Shown one piece after another: positions 16,132 to 23,495 of a DNA stretch of 32,594 nucleotides. Numbering within the stretch: position 1 is the stretch's first letter; every line of letters begins with the position of its first letter. The stretch is from Candidatus Zhuqueibacterota bacterium. GTDB taxonomy: Bacteria > Zhuqueibacterota > Zhuqueibacteria > Zhuqueibacterales > Geothermadaptataceae. The DNA lies in contig JAUZRQ010000053.1 in assembly GCA_030950365.1 (NCBI GenBank), positions 1 through 32,594 of the forward strand, in the 5' to 3' direction. The position numbers and the translations under genes are program-made. The notes under the pieces are model-generated. The model was not told the DNA's origin. It worked only from the letters and a program-made list of their open reading frames with translations, and searched no databases.

Positions 16132-16417
16132 GTAACTATTCATCACAAACCGGGCACTGCCATTTTGAATCGCCATGAAACGCCTTGCTAATGAATTTGG
16201 ATATTGATTCCCCAAAAACCTCAGATTTCACAGATTGGCACTGATCTTTGGGGAGCCACGGATGCACACGGATTGACGCGGATGGTTTCCCTGAAACCTT
16301 GAAATGATGAATTCGCGATTCCGAAATCCTTAAAATTTAATCTCGGTGGTCTCAGCGCCAGTGCAAGAAGTTTGTTTCTCTCCCTTAGAATATTTTCCCC
16401 CTTCGCTGAATCGTTAT
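16132..16417. mobile_element. MITE-like element, copy B
   Basis: Second copy of the element at 6498-6793, same orientation. It starts GTAACTATTCATC and ends GCTGAATCGTTAT. Flanks are GCTGAAAT (16124-16131) and GCTGAAAG (16418-16425), a 7/8 direct repeat. Shared interior blocks include CACAGATTGGCACTGAT and CACGGATTGACGC. No coding potential is visible. Confidence 0.65.
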
Positions 16418-16537
16418 GCTGAAAGGCCGAAATCTTATTTTGTGCTTAGCCGGAATGAAAAGAAAGCTTTGGAATTGCCGGGACCGCTGAACGGTTCCAA
16501 AAAGGCTCTACGTTGAACTGTATGGGGTGCCTGTTCA

Positions 16538-16585
16538 TTTTTTGACAGGATTTACAGGATAAACAGGAATAAGTCATGTCAAAAA
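16538..16585. repeat. Dispersed GGATTTACAG-type repeat, copy 2
   Basis: Short tandem-like units (GACAGGAT, TTACAGGAT, AAACAGGAAT) are followed by CATGTCAAAAA, an inverse of the TTTTTGACAG start. Similar to 2985-3050. A role as a transcription stop or REP-like hairpin is possible but unproven. Confidence 0.5.
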
Positions 16586-16792
16586 TAGGTGAATCGCCAT
16601 AAATAAGAATCCCCCCGTCCATAATCCTTCATACATTGTCCAGGATGGCATTTTTCGAGCTTCATCCATTTCATGATTGAAAGGATACAAGCAAAAAGTT
16701 TCGATATGCCAGGCGTGGGGTATATTCTCGAGGATATGGTTGATCCTGTTGGATAACTACTTACACAGAACGGCATAGAGCCATAAAAAAGC

Positions 16793-16928
16793 GTAACTAT
16801 TACTACTTCAGAAAATGAGGATTTTGTGCGACTCAGCCCACTTCCCGTCATTGCGAGGATCCGCCAGCCGGCGAAGGCTCGTGATATCGGGTCCTTTTGT
16901 TTTTTGTTCCAAAGGGCTGAATCGTTAT
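16793..16928. mobile_element. Short MITE-like element, copy C, abutting the fabI terminator
   Basis: A 136-base block starts GTAACTATT and ends GCTGAATCGTTAT, like elements A and B, but its interior is different and contains GTCATTGCGAGGATCCGCC. Flanks are AAAAAAGC (16785-16792) and AAAAAAAGC (16929-16937), a target-duplication candidate differing by one A. The right duplicate is part of the fabI terminator. Confidence 0.55.
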
Positions 16929-16960
16929 AAAAAAAGCGGTCAGGGTTTGACCGCTTTTTT
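16929..16960 (-). terminator. Intrinsic terminator of fabI
   Basis: A perfect seven-bp stem GCGGTCA/TGACCGC (16936-16942 with 16948-16954), five-base loop, with seven T in the minus-strand transcript (16929-16935) and six T on the plus side (16955-16960). It lies 17 bases after the fabI stop. Confidence 0.92.
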
Positions 16961-16976
16961 CTCGAATACGTGTTTT

Positions 16977-17816
16977 TCAGGATGATTTGTTTTGGTATTG
17001 CTGATACAGCATTTCAATAATCGCATCGCTGATGCCCATGGAGCTGAAGCCGCCGTCGTGATACAGGTTCTGCATGGTCACCTTGCGCGTCAGGTCGGAG
17101 AGCAGGGTCACCACATAATCGGCGCAGTCTTCGGCGGTGGCGTTGCCCAGCGGTGAAATTTTCTCCGCAAAGTCATACAGCGCGTCAAAGCCCTCGATGC
17201 CCGTGCCGGCGGTGGTTTTAGTGGGACTCTGCGACACCGTATTCACACGGATGCCGCGCTTGCCCAGCCGGGCGCCGAAGTTGCGGGCGATGCTCTCCAG
17301 CAGCGCCTTGGCATCGCTCATGTCGGAATAGGTCGAAAAAATGCGCTGCGCGCCGATATAACTGAGCGCCACGATGCTGGCGCCGTCGTTCAGCACGTCT
17401 TTTTTCAGCGCCGCGGCGATCATCCGGTGCAGCGACATGGCCGATACATCCAGGGTTTTGTGATACCAGTCGTAGTTCAGGTCTTCATACGGACGTTTTT
17501 TGCGCACGTTCGGCGACATGCCGATGGAATGCACAATGAAATCGATTTTGCCGTACTCCTGCCTGAGCTGCTCGAAGGCCTCCTCCAGGTCCTCGCTGTT
17601 GCTGGCGTCGCAGGCGATGAGCGGCGCATTGCCGCACAGTTTGGCCAGCTCCGCCACCGTGCCCAGCCGGAACGCCACCTTCACGTTGGAGATGGCAAAC
17701 CGCGCTCCTTCGCGGTAGGCGGCGAGAGCGATCTGCCAGGCAATGCTTTTTTCATCCAGCGGGCCGAAGATGATGCCTTTTTTGCCTTCCAACAAGCCAT
17801 AGCTTTTGCTGCTCAT
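16977..17816 (-). CDS. fabI: Enoyl-[acyl-carrier-protein] reductase, FabI
   Basis: A 279-residue NADH-dependent enoyl-ACP reductase, which reduces trans-2-enoyl-ACP in the last step of each fatty-acid elongation cycle. Visible features are the FabI-type nucleotide site (GIIFGPLDEKSIAW, 14-27), HSIGM (96-100) and the catalytic Tyr153, Tyr163 and Lys170 in SYIGAQRIFSTYSDMSDAK. VTMQNLYHDGGFS near the C-terminus is the Bacteroidota-type version. AAGGAG lies upstream of the ATG at 17816. The gene follows a HAD phosphatase gene by 18 bases, so the two are probably co-transcribed, and it ends in a strong terminator. Confidence 0.96.
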   Translation of the reverse strand: MSSKSYGLLEGKKGIIFGPLDEKSIAWQIALAAYREGARFAISNVKVAFRLGTVAELAKLCGNAPLIACDASNSEDLEEAFEQLRQEYGKIDFIVHSIGMSPNVRKKRPYEDLNYDWYHKTLDVSAMSLHRMIAAALKKDVLNDGASIVALSYIGAQRIFSTYSDMSDAKALLESIARNFGARLGKRGIRVNTVSQSPTKTTAGTGIEGFDALYDFAEKISPLGNATAEDCADYVVTLLSDLTRKVTMQNLYHDGGFSSMGISDAIIEMLYQQYQNKSS

Positions 17817-17834
17817 AATCGTCTCCTTTGCGAT

Positions 17835-18503
17835 TTATCGAATCACTCCCTCATCTTGTCTCAACTGCGCATAATCTGTGATGTGTACATCCGCCAGCGG
17901 CGATGGCTCGATGCCTGCACGCACGAGCTGGATCGCAAACAGACCAGCCTGTTTGGCGGCTTCAATGCCCGGCGGGCTGTCCTCAATGGCGCAGGCGCCA
18001 TCCGCAGCCATACCGAGCCGCTGCAAGGTGCGAACATAGGGCTGCGGCGATGGTTTCGGTGCCAGGCCATCCCGGTAGCCAACCACCACCCGGAACCAGC
18101 GCCGCAGGTTGTGCTGTTTCAGAAACGCTTCGACGCGGTCTTCATAGGAATTGGAGCAAATGGCCAGCGTGTGCGTCCGGTGCAGGGCAGGCAGCAACTC
18201 CAGCACCCCGGGAATGAATCGCAATTCACCCCGCGCCTCGAGCGCCTCCTGCAGAACCACCTTGCGCTGCAAGCAGAAGGCCACATCCACTTCCGCGCCA
18301 AACAGGTCGCGGGCGATCTGGGAGTCGAGCCGGCCGGCGATTTGTGCGGCGGAGACGCGAAGGTCGTCGTGGCCGAGCTCACGTGCCAATTGCTCCCAGG
18401 CGCGGGCCTGCAGCACTTCCGAATCGACAATCACGCCATCGAAATCGAAAATAACGGCCGAAAAGCGGCGCAGCCAATTTCCAGGGTCGTTGATCGTTTT
18501 CAT
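17835..18503 (-). CDS. HAD-superfamily phosphatase (beta-phosphoglucomutase-like)
   Basis: A 222-residue HAD subfamily IA hydrolase. The nucleophile motif FDFDGVIVDSE gives Asp20 and Asp22, motif II is CSNS, and the acidic motif appears as IEDSPPGIEAAKQAG. A small alpha-helical cap lies between motifs I and II. This set is typical of beta-phosphoglucomutase or phosphoglycolate/sugar-phosphate phosphatases; the substrate cannot be told. The ATG at 18503 is chosen over a TTG at 18533, which would add a non-conserved leader; neither has a clear ribosome site. It lies directly upstream of fabI with an 18-base gap. Confidence 0.9.
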   Translation of the reverse strand: MKTINDPGNWLRRFSAVIFDFDGVIVDSEVLQARAWEQLARELGHDDLRVSAAQIAGRLDSQIARDLFGAEVDVAFCLQRKVVLQEALEARGELRFIPGVLELLPALHRTHTLAICSNSYEDRVEAFLKQHNLRRWFRVVVGYRDGLAPKPSPQPYVRTLQRLGMAADGACAIEDSPPGIEAAKQAGLFAIQLVRAGIEPSPLADVHITDYAQLRQDEGVIR

Positions 18504-18598
18504 GTGAACAGGATAATACAAAATTTGCCGCAAGAATTCCAGTAAATTCAGATGGAAAGTAAGACCAGGCAGAAAGCGCTACACCGAATCATTGTAAT

Positions 18599-18819
18599 GG
18601 AACTATTCAGCTATTTTCGTTTGATGAAATATTGATTGTCATCGCAAGCAGCCTTCGCTAGGCGGACGCGCCTGTCCGACTGCTGGCGGACGTGTCCGAC
18701 GACTGGCGGACGGCGATCTCTTTGCAGATAGGCCATTAAGATCGCTTCGCCGCGGAGTTTACCCCGCACGTGATGTGGGGCTTCTCGCGATGACGATGAG
18801 TAGGAAGCTGAGCAGTTAC
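18599..18819. mobile_element. MITE-like element, copy D
   Basis: Ends are GGAACTATTCAGC (18599-18611) and GCTGAGCAGTTAC (18807-18819), imperfect inverses and variants of the ends of copy A. Flanks are ATTGTAAT and ATTGTAGC (6/8 match). The interior has outer arms GTCATCGC and GCGATGAC and a 20-bp tandem repeat. No open frame. Confidence 0.5.
18673..18712. repeat. 20-bp tandem repeat, two units
   Basis: Two adjacent 20-base units (18673-18692 and 18693-18712), each starting TGTCCGAC and ending CTGGCGGACG, differ at two positions. A partial third unit precedes them (CTAGGCGGACG, about 18659-18669). They lie inside element D. Confidence 0.75.
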
Positions 18820-18951
18820 ATTGTAGCAATTTAGCCTGTGCAGCGATCCTCTCCTTCTCAAGTTAAACCTGGGAAGGAGAGGTAGAAGAAAGGAGAGAAC
18901 GGCTATAAATATTTGCTTGCAATCCAATTTTTTTTCTTTATTTTAACAATT

Positions 18952-19917
18952 ATGAGTTTTGGCTTTCGCGACATCGAAGAAGCCCAATCCCGGATAGCCG
19001 GTGTGGTATATCGGACGCCGGTGCTGCGCTCAATCAACGAGCGCACAGATGGCGCTGCGGAGTTCTTTTTCAAATGTGAAAATCTGCAGCGAAGCGGCGC
19101 GTTCAAGCTGCGCGGGGCCTACAATAAAATCGCTGCCCTCTCGGAGCCGGTGCGCCGACACGGTGTGGTGGCGTTCTCCAGCGGCAATCATGCCCGGGCG
19201 GTGGCCACGGCCGCCCGGTTGCTGGGCACGCATGCCAAAATCGTGATGCCGAAGGACGCGCCCGCAGTGAAGCTGCAGGCCACGCGGGCGGTCGGCGCGG
19301 ACATCGTGCTTTACGACCGTTACCGCGAGAGCCGCGAGGCGATTGCGCAGGCCATTTGCGAAAACGAGCACCGCACGCTGGTCCCACCGTTTGACGATCC
19401 CCTGATTATCGCCGGGCAGGGCACCATTGGCGTGGAACTGCACGAGCAGATGCCGGAATTCGATCTGCTGGTGGCGCCCATCGGCGGCGGTGGCCTCATT
19501 TCCGGCGTGGCCACGGCCCTGGCTGAATTGCGCCCGGAGGTACAGATTTACGGCGCCGAGGCCGAAGCCGCCAACGATACGTTTCTGTCGCTGCAAAAAG
19601 GCGAGCGGGTGCAGATCCCGGTGCCCAAAACCATCGCCGACGGCATGCAGGTGACGTCGCCGGGCAAATTGACCTTTCCCATCATCCAGCGGCTCGTACG
19701 GGAGGTTGTGCTGGTTTCGGAGCAGGAAATCGTGGAAGGCATGCGCTGGGTGGCCGAACACATCCGGCAGATCATCGAACCGACGTCGGCGGTGGCGGTG
19801 GCTGCAGCGCGAAAACTGGCGACCCGCTTCCCTGGGACGCGCATCGCGATCATCCTCAGTGGTGGGAATGTAGATAAGCAACGATACCGGGAACTTCTGG
19901 CAGGAAAGGAAGTGTGA
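18952..19917 (+). CDS. PLP-dependent threonine dehydratase / hydroxyaspartate ammonia-lyase-like
   Basis: A 321-residue fold-type II PLP enzyme. The PLP lysine is Lys52 in RSGAFKLRGA, the substrate loop is SSGNHA (76-81), and the phosphate-binding glycines are GGGGLISG. There is no C-terminal ACT domain, so it is not the feedback-regulated biosynthetic IlvA. DAPAVKL and the TSPGKLTFPIIQRLV segment resemble threo-3-hydroxy-L-aspartate ammonia-lyases and serine racemases as much as catabolic threonine/serine dehydratases. The reaction is therefore dehydration and deamination of a beta-hydroxy amino acid, exact substrate open. The ATG at 18952 removes a 13-residue hydrophobic leader in the longer frame. 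The stop overlaps the SDR start by one base. Confidence 0.9.
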   Translation: MSFGFRDIEEAQSRIAGVVYRTPVLRSINERTDGAAEFFFKCENLQRSGAFKLRGAYNKIAALSEPVRRHGVVAFSSGNHARAVATAARLLGTHAKIVMPKDAPAVKLQATRAVGADIVLYDRYRESREAIAQAICENEHRTLVPPFDDPLIIAGQGTIGVELHEQMPEFDLLVAPIGGGGLISGVATALAELRPEVQIYGAEAEAANDTFLSLQKGERVQIPVPKTIADGMQVTSPGKLTFPIIQRLVREVVLVSEQEIVEGMRWVAEHIRQIIEPTSAVAVAAARKLATRFPGTRIAIILSGGNVDKQRYRELLAGKEV

Positions 19918-20693
19918 TGCTCAACCGTCTGTTCGAAACGAAAGTGGTGTTGATCACTGGTGCATCCAGCGGCATTGGTCGGGAAACCGCGCTGGCGTTT
20001 GCGCGTGAGGGCGCACGTCTGGCGCTGCTGGGCCGCAACGAAGCGGCGTTGCGGGAGGTGGCCGGGGCCGTACGCGATATTGGCGCCGAAGCGGCCTACG
20101 TGATCGCCGATGTGGCCACCCGCCCGGACTGTGAAAACGCGGTTCGCTGGCTTATCGACTCGTTCGGCCGCCTGGATGTGCTGGTCAATGCCGCGGGCAT
20201 CATTCGCGCCGGCAGTATTGAGGACACGTCGCAAGCAGACTGGCAGGAACTATGGCAGGTCAACGTCAATGGCGTGTTCCACATGATGCAACTGTGCGTG
20301 CCGCATCTGGAAAAGACGCGGGGCAGCATCATCAACGTGTCCAGCGTGAGCGGCCTGCGCGCCTTTGCCAATCTGATCGGCTATTGTACCAGCAAGGCCG
20401 CCGTGGATCAGATGACCCGTTGTGCCGCGCTCGACCTCGCCCCCAGAGGCATTCGGGTTAATGCCGTGAATCCGGGCGTGGTGGTGACCGAATTACACCG
20501 GCGCGGCGGCATGGATGAATCCGAATACCAGCAATTTCTCGAACGCAGCAAAGTCACGCATCCGCTGGGCCGGGTCGGCCGGCCCGTGGATGTGGCCGAG
20601 GCCATCCTTTATCTGGCCTCACCGAAAGCCGACTGGGTTACCGGCGTCACCCTGAGCGTGGATGGCGGGCGGCAATTGACCTGCGCCCGTTGA
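19917..20693 (+). CDS. Short-chain dehydrogenase/reductase (SDR)
   Basis: A 258-residue classical SDR. The cofactor motif TGASSGIG (14-21) opens a Rossmann fold, NAAG follows, and the catalytic set is a serine in NVSSVSG with Tyr156 and Lys160 in YCTSK. The C-terminal segment (VTGVTLSVDGGRQL) is typical of SDR oxidoreductases. Substrate is unknown. ATG 19917 shares its A with the preceding stop codon TGA, and GGAAAGGAAG lies just upstream, so translation is coupled to the PLP dehydratase. The pair may act in one pathway, for example breakdown of a hydroxy amino acid, but this is inference from position only. Confidence 0.93.
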   Translation: MLNRLFETKVVLITGASSGIGRETALAFAREGARLALLGRNEAALREVAGAVRDIGAEAAYVIADVATRPDCENAVRWLIDSFGRLDVLVNAAGIIRAGSIEDTSQADWQELWQVNVNGVFHMMQLCVPHLEKTRGSIINVSSVSGLRAFANLIGYCTSKAAVDQMTRCAALDLAPRGIRVNAVNPGVVVTELHRRGGMDESEYQQFLERSKVTHPLGRVGRPVDVAEAILYLASPKADWVTGVTLSVDGGRQLTCAR

Positions 20694-20761
20694 AATAAGT
20701 CAGGAAGGGAAATCGGCACAGGAGTGGATGGAACCACAACTCGCATGATCACAGAGGGACA

Positions 20762-22030
20762 ATGTTCAAATCAATGCCGCTGAAGCTGTTGTTTGTGTTC
20801 TTTCCCATTTTTTATGTCATATCGTCGTTGAACTTCGCCGCTCCAGCGAAGGAGCTGCGGTCGGTCAACAGCCCTGAGCCGCTGCAAAACGCGCGATCGC
20901 TGAAAATCCGGCGTGGCGCCACCCTGGAGCGGTTGCTGCGGCAGGCCGGGGTGCCGCGTGAACAGAGTCAGCAAATCGCGCTTTCCCTGCGCGAGGTGTT
21001 CAATCCCCGGCGGCTGCGTGCCGGCGACCGGCTGCTGTTGTTGCAGGATGCATCCGGCGCCGTGCAAGAGCTGCGCTACCAGCCTGCGTCGGAGCTGCTG
21101 GTGGGCGTGCGCCGTGATGGCAGCGGCGGATTCGTGGCCTTCCGCGATTCGCTGGCGAGCCATGTGGAAACCACGTTTGTGAGTGGAACCGTACGCACCA
21201 CGCTGTACGACGCCGTGCTGCAAATCGGCGAGAGTCCCGAGCTCATCGTAGCGTTTTCGGATATTTTTCAGTGGGATATCGATTTCTTTATCGATCCGCG
21301 CCGGGGCGACCGGTTTTACATCCTGTTCGAGAAAAAGTACGTGTACGATCCGCAAACGCAGGACTGGCGTTTCAGCGGCTACGGCGATATTCTGGCCGCT
21401 GCCTATGAAAAGCGCGACACCACGTTGTTAGCTTATAGCTTTCCCGATGCCAAAGGCCGTCTGCGTTATTATGACATCCGTGGCAATAGTTTTCAGAAAA
21501 CGTTTCTGAAGTCGCCGCTGAATTACCGGCGCATCACGTCTTATTTTTCCACCCGGCGGCGGCATCCGATTCTGAAGCGCGTGCGGGCGCATACCGGCGT
21601 GGACTTCGCGGCGCCCACGGGAACGCCCATTGTGGCAGCGGCCGATGGCAAGATCATCCACATCGGCTGGAATGGCGGCTACGGCAAGTGCATCAAAATT
21701 TCGCATAAAAATGGCACGTTTGTGACCCTGTATGGTCATCTGTCGCGTTATGCCAAAGGGTTAAAGAAAGGCAGTACGGTGCATCAGGGACAGGTCATTG
21801 GCTATGTGGGCGCCACGGGATTGGCTACCGGGCCGCATCTGCATTATACCATGTACTACAACGGCCGGCCGATCAATCCGCTGAAAATCCGGCCAGTGGC
21901 CGGCAAGCCCATCCCCAAAGACCGGCTGCCGGAATTCCAGCAGCGGGCGCGCTGGCTGGCGTTTCAGATGGGCCTGTTGCCGGCAGAGCAATTTGCCGAT
22001 GATTTTCCCCCGGAAGGCCTCGCCCGGTAG
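20762..22030 (+). CDS. M23 peptidase, MepM-like murein endopeptidase
   Basis: A 422-residue exported LytM/M23 peptidase that should cut peptidoglycan cross-links. An N-terminal hydrophobic segment (7-23) is a signal peptide or anchor. Residues about 47-96 (GATLERLLRQAGV to LRAGDRLLLLQD) look like the LysM/OapA-like domain found in MepM. Zinc ligands His277 and Asp281 are in RAHTGVDFAAPTG, His361 in PHLHY, and a catalytic histidine, His326, in YGHLSRY. GPHLHYTMYYNGRPINP is the family C-terminal motif. The ATG follows AGAGGGA. The next gene starts about 60 bases downstream on the same strand. Confidence 0.95.
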   Translation: MFKSMPLKLLFVFFPIFYVISSLNFAAPAKELRSVNSPEPLQNARSLKIRRGATLERLLRQAGVPREQSQQIALSLREVFNPRRLRAGDRLLLLQDASGAVQELRYQPASELLVGVRRDGSGGFVAFRDSLASHVETTFVSGTVRTTLYDAVLQIGESPELIVAFSDIFQWDIDFFIDPRRGDRFYILFEKKYVYDPQTQDWRFSGYGDILAAAYEKRDTTLLAYSFPDAKGRLRYYDIRGNSFQKTFLKSPLNYRRITSYFSTRRRHPILKRVRAHTGVDFAAPTGTPIVAAADGKIIHIGWNGGYGKCIKISHKNGTFVTLYGHLSRYAKGLKKGSTVHQGQVIGYVGATGLATGPHLHYTMYYNGRPINPLKIRPVAGKPIPKDRLPEFQQRARWLAFQMGLLPAEQFADDFPPEGLAR

Positions 22031-22090
22031 TTGGTGTTTGCCAATCAGATCAATGGTTTGGTTAACAAACAAGGAAACGCGACCTTTTTT

Positions 22091-23290
22091 ATGCCTCGTC
22101 TCCTAAAAGCGAGTGGCCGATCCGAATTCAAAGCATTGTTGGAGAATCTGCCTCGCAGCACGCGGATCAAGCTGACGCTCGCCGTGGCTTTGATTTTCGC
22201 CACGCTTGGGGCCATTGATCACGTTAGGCGAACCGCAGCTCGGCGAAAACTATCTCTCCCAGTTTTTGGTCTCCACCCTGTTTAGCGCCCTGATTGCAGC
22301 CAACATTATCTGGAATTTGCACCATGCCCGGCGGATGATGACATCAGGATTTGTAATCGTTTTTTTGTTTTTGGGATGGATCTTTATCCAGAACTCCTCA
22401 CGGCAGCAGAAAGCAGACGCGGCCCTCACCATGCCTGTAACTGAGCAAATGGAGGTACAGGCGCAGCGGCGCATGCTGCTGGTTGTGGCCGGAACCGTCT
22501 TTGTGTCATTCGGATACGGGCTGTTTATCCTGCTGGTGAGCCGGGAGATGCAAAAACGCAGCCGCGCCGAAGCCGAGATCAGCGTGGCGCGCGACATCCA
22601 GAATGCGCTGCTGCCGGCGGACCCGGGCAATGAGGATGGCTATGAATCGCATGGCGTGATGCTCCCGGCCACCGAAGTGGGTGGAGACTATTTCGACCGT
22701 TTTCCCATATCCCCCCGGCAGACCCTGTTTATCGTGGCCGATATCGCGGGGCACGGTGTGGGTTCCGGCATTCTGGCCGCCATGTTCAAAAGCACCGTCT
22801 GGATGGAGTTGCGGCACACCACCGACCTTGCGGCGCTCCTGCAGCATTTGAATGCAGCCTTCCACGCCCTGACCGATCGAAAAACGTTCGTCACCTGCGC
22901 CATGCTGCTGCTGGACCGGCAGGACGGCAAGGCCACCCTTGCGACTGCCGGCATCCGCCCATCTTACAGATGGATGGCCAATCTCAGCGGCTTCTGAAGC
23001 ACCATACTGCCAATCTGGCCCTTGGCTTGATTCCCCACGCCCAATTTTCAGTTAAAACCGTGGCCTTCCAGCCGGGCGATACCTTCGTGCTTTATTCAGA
23101 CGGCGCATTCGAAACCATGAACGCGCAAGGGGATATGTTCGGGGAAGCGCGCTTACACCGGCTTTTGGCCCGACTGGCCGGACGGCCGCCGCGCCACTTG
23201 TGCGAATCGGTGCTGCAAGAAATTCAGGATTTTCAGCAAGAGCGGCATCAAATGGATGATATCACCATCCTGGCTATCCGATGCTGTTAA
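22091..23290 (+). pseudogene. SpoIIE/PP2C phosphatase with N-terminal membrane helices, two frameshifts
   Basis: A single SpoIIE-type serine phosphatase is spread over three segments. The ATG at 22091 opens frame 2 (PRSTRIKLTLAVALIFATLG, first helix). At the GGGG run 22208-22211 the frame must lose one base to continue as PLITLGEPQLGENYL. The long middle segment holds the membrane helices and phosphatase start (VARDIQNALLP, VGGDYFDRF, VADIAGHG). Near 22950-22952 one base is missing, so the expected AGHPP motif becomes AGIRP and a stop follows at 22997. Frame 2 resumes with HPPILQMDGQ, LYSDGAFE and MDDITIL to 23290. The shifts compensate. Either the gene is recently broken or these are assembly indels. 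The intact protein would be a membrane phosphatase regulating a partner-switching system. Confidence 0.8.
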
Positions 23291-23495
23291 ATGCTATCAA
23301 AAGAGGTTGTGTGGGAGACAGGGGACATTATCACGCCTTGAAAAAACAATGATATCGATATCCTATCATCAAATATAGGGAGCTCCTAAATTGCAAAAAT
23401 AATTCCAATAATATTCTTCGCAAGGTATTATGGTTAGCAACATTGATTCAGTTTAGCTTCGCTAAATAGATTTTGAACCCTATAATCCACCAAGA

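Larger units (their letters stand above)
16097..16976. other. Repeat-rich intergenic region
   Basis: This 880-base gap contains MITE-like elements B and C, a GGATTTACAGGAT-type repeat and the fabI terminator. A minus-strand open frame (16579-16851) crosses the left end of element C, resembles nothing I know and is not called. I see no RNA gene. Confidence 0.6.
18504..18951. other. Intergenic region with MITE-like element D
   Basis: This 448-base divergent gap contains element D (18599-18819). To its right is a hairpin with arms CTCTCCTT and AAGGAGAG, then AT-rich sequence that should hold the promoter of the PLP enzyme gene; no clear promoter boxes stand out. Confidence 0.55.

Noticed and set aside
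16579-16851. Minus-strand open frame of 90 codons
   Set aside because: It extends into element C, has no ribosome site that I can see and resembles no family I know.
17427-18545. Plus-strand open frame of 372 codons across fabI and the HAD gene
   Set aside because: It crosses two well-supported minus-strand genes and their spacer and shows no domain.
23352-23363. GATATCGATATC 12-bp palindrome in the gap after the phosphatase gene
   Set aside because: It is low-complexity and of a length expected by chance; no promoter lies around it.
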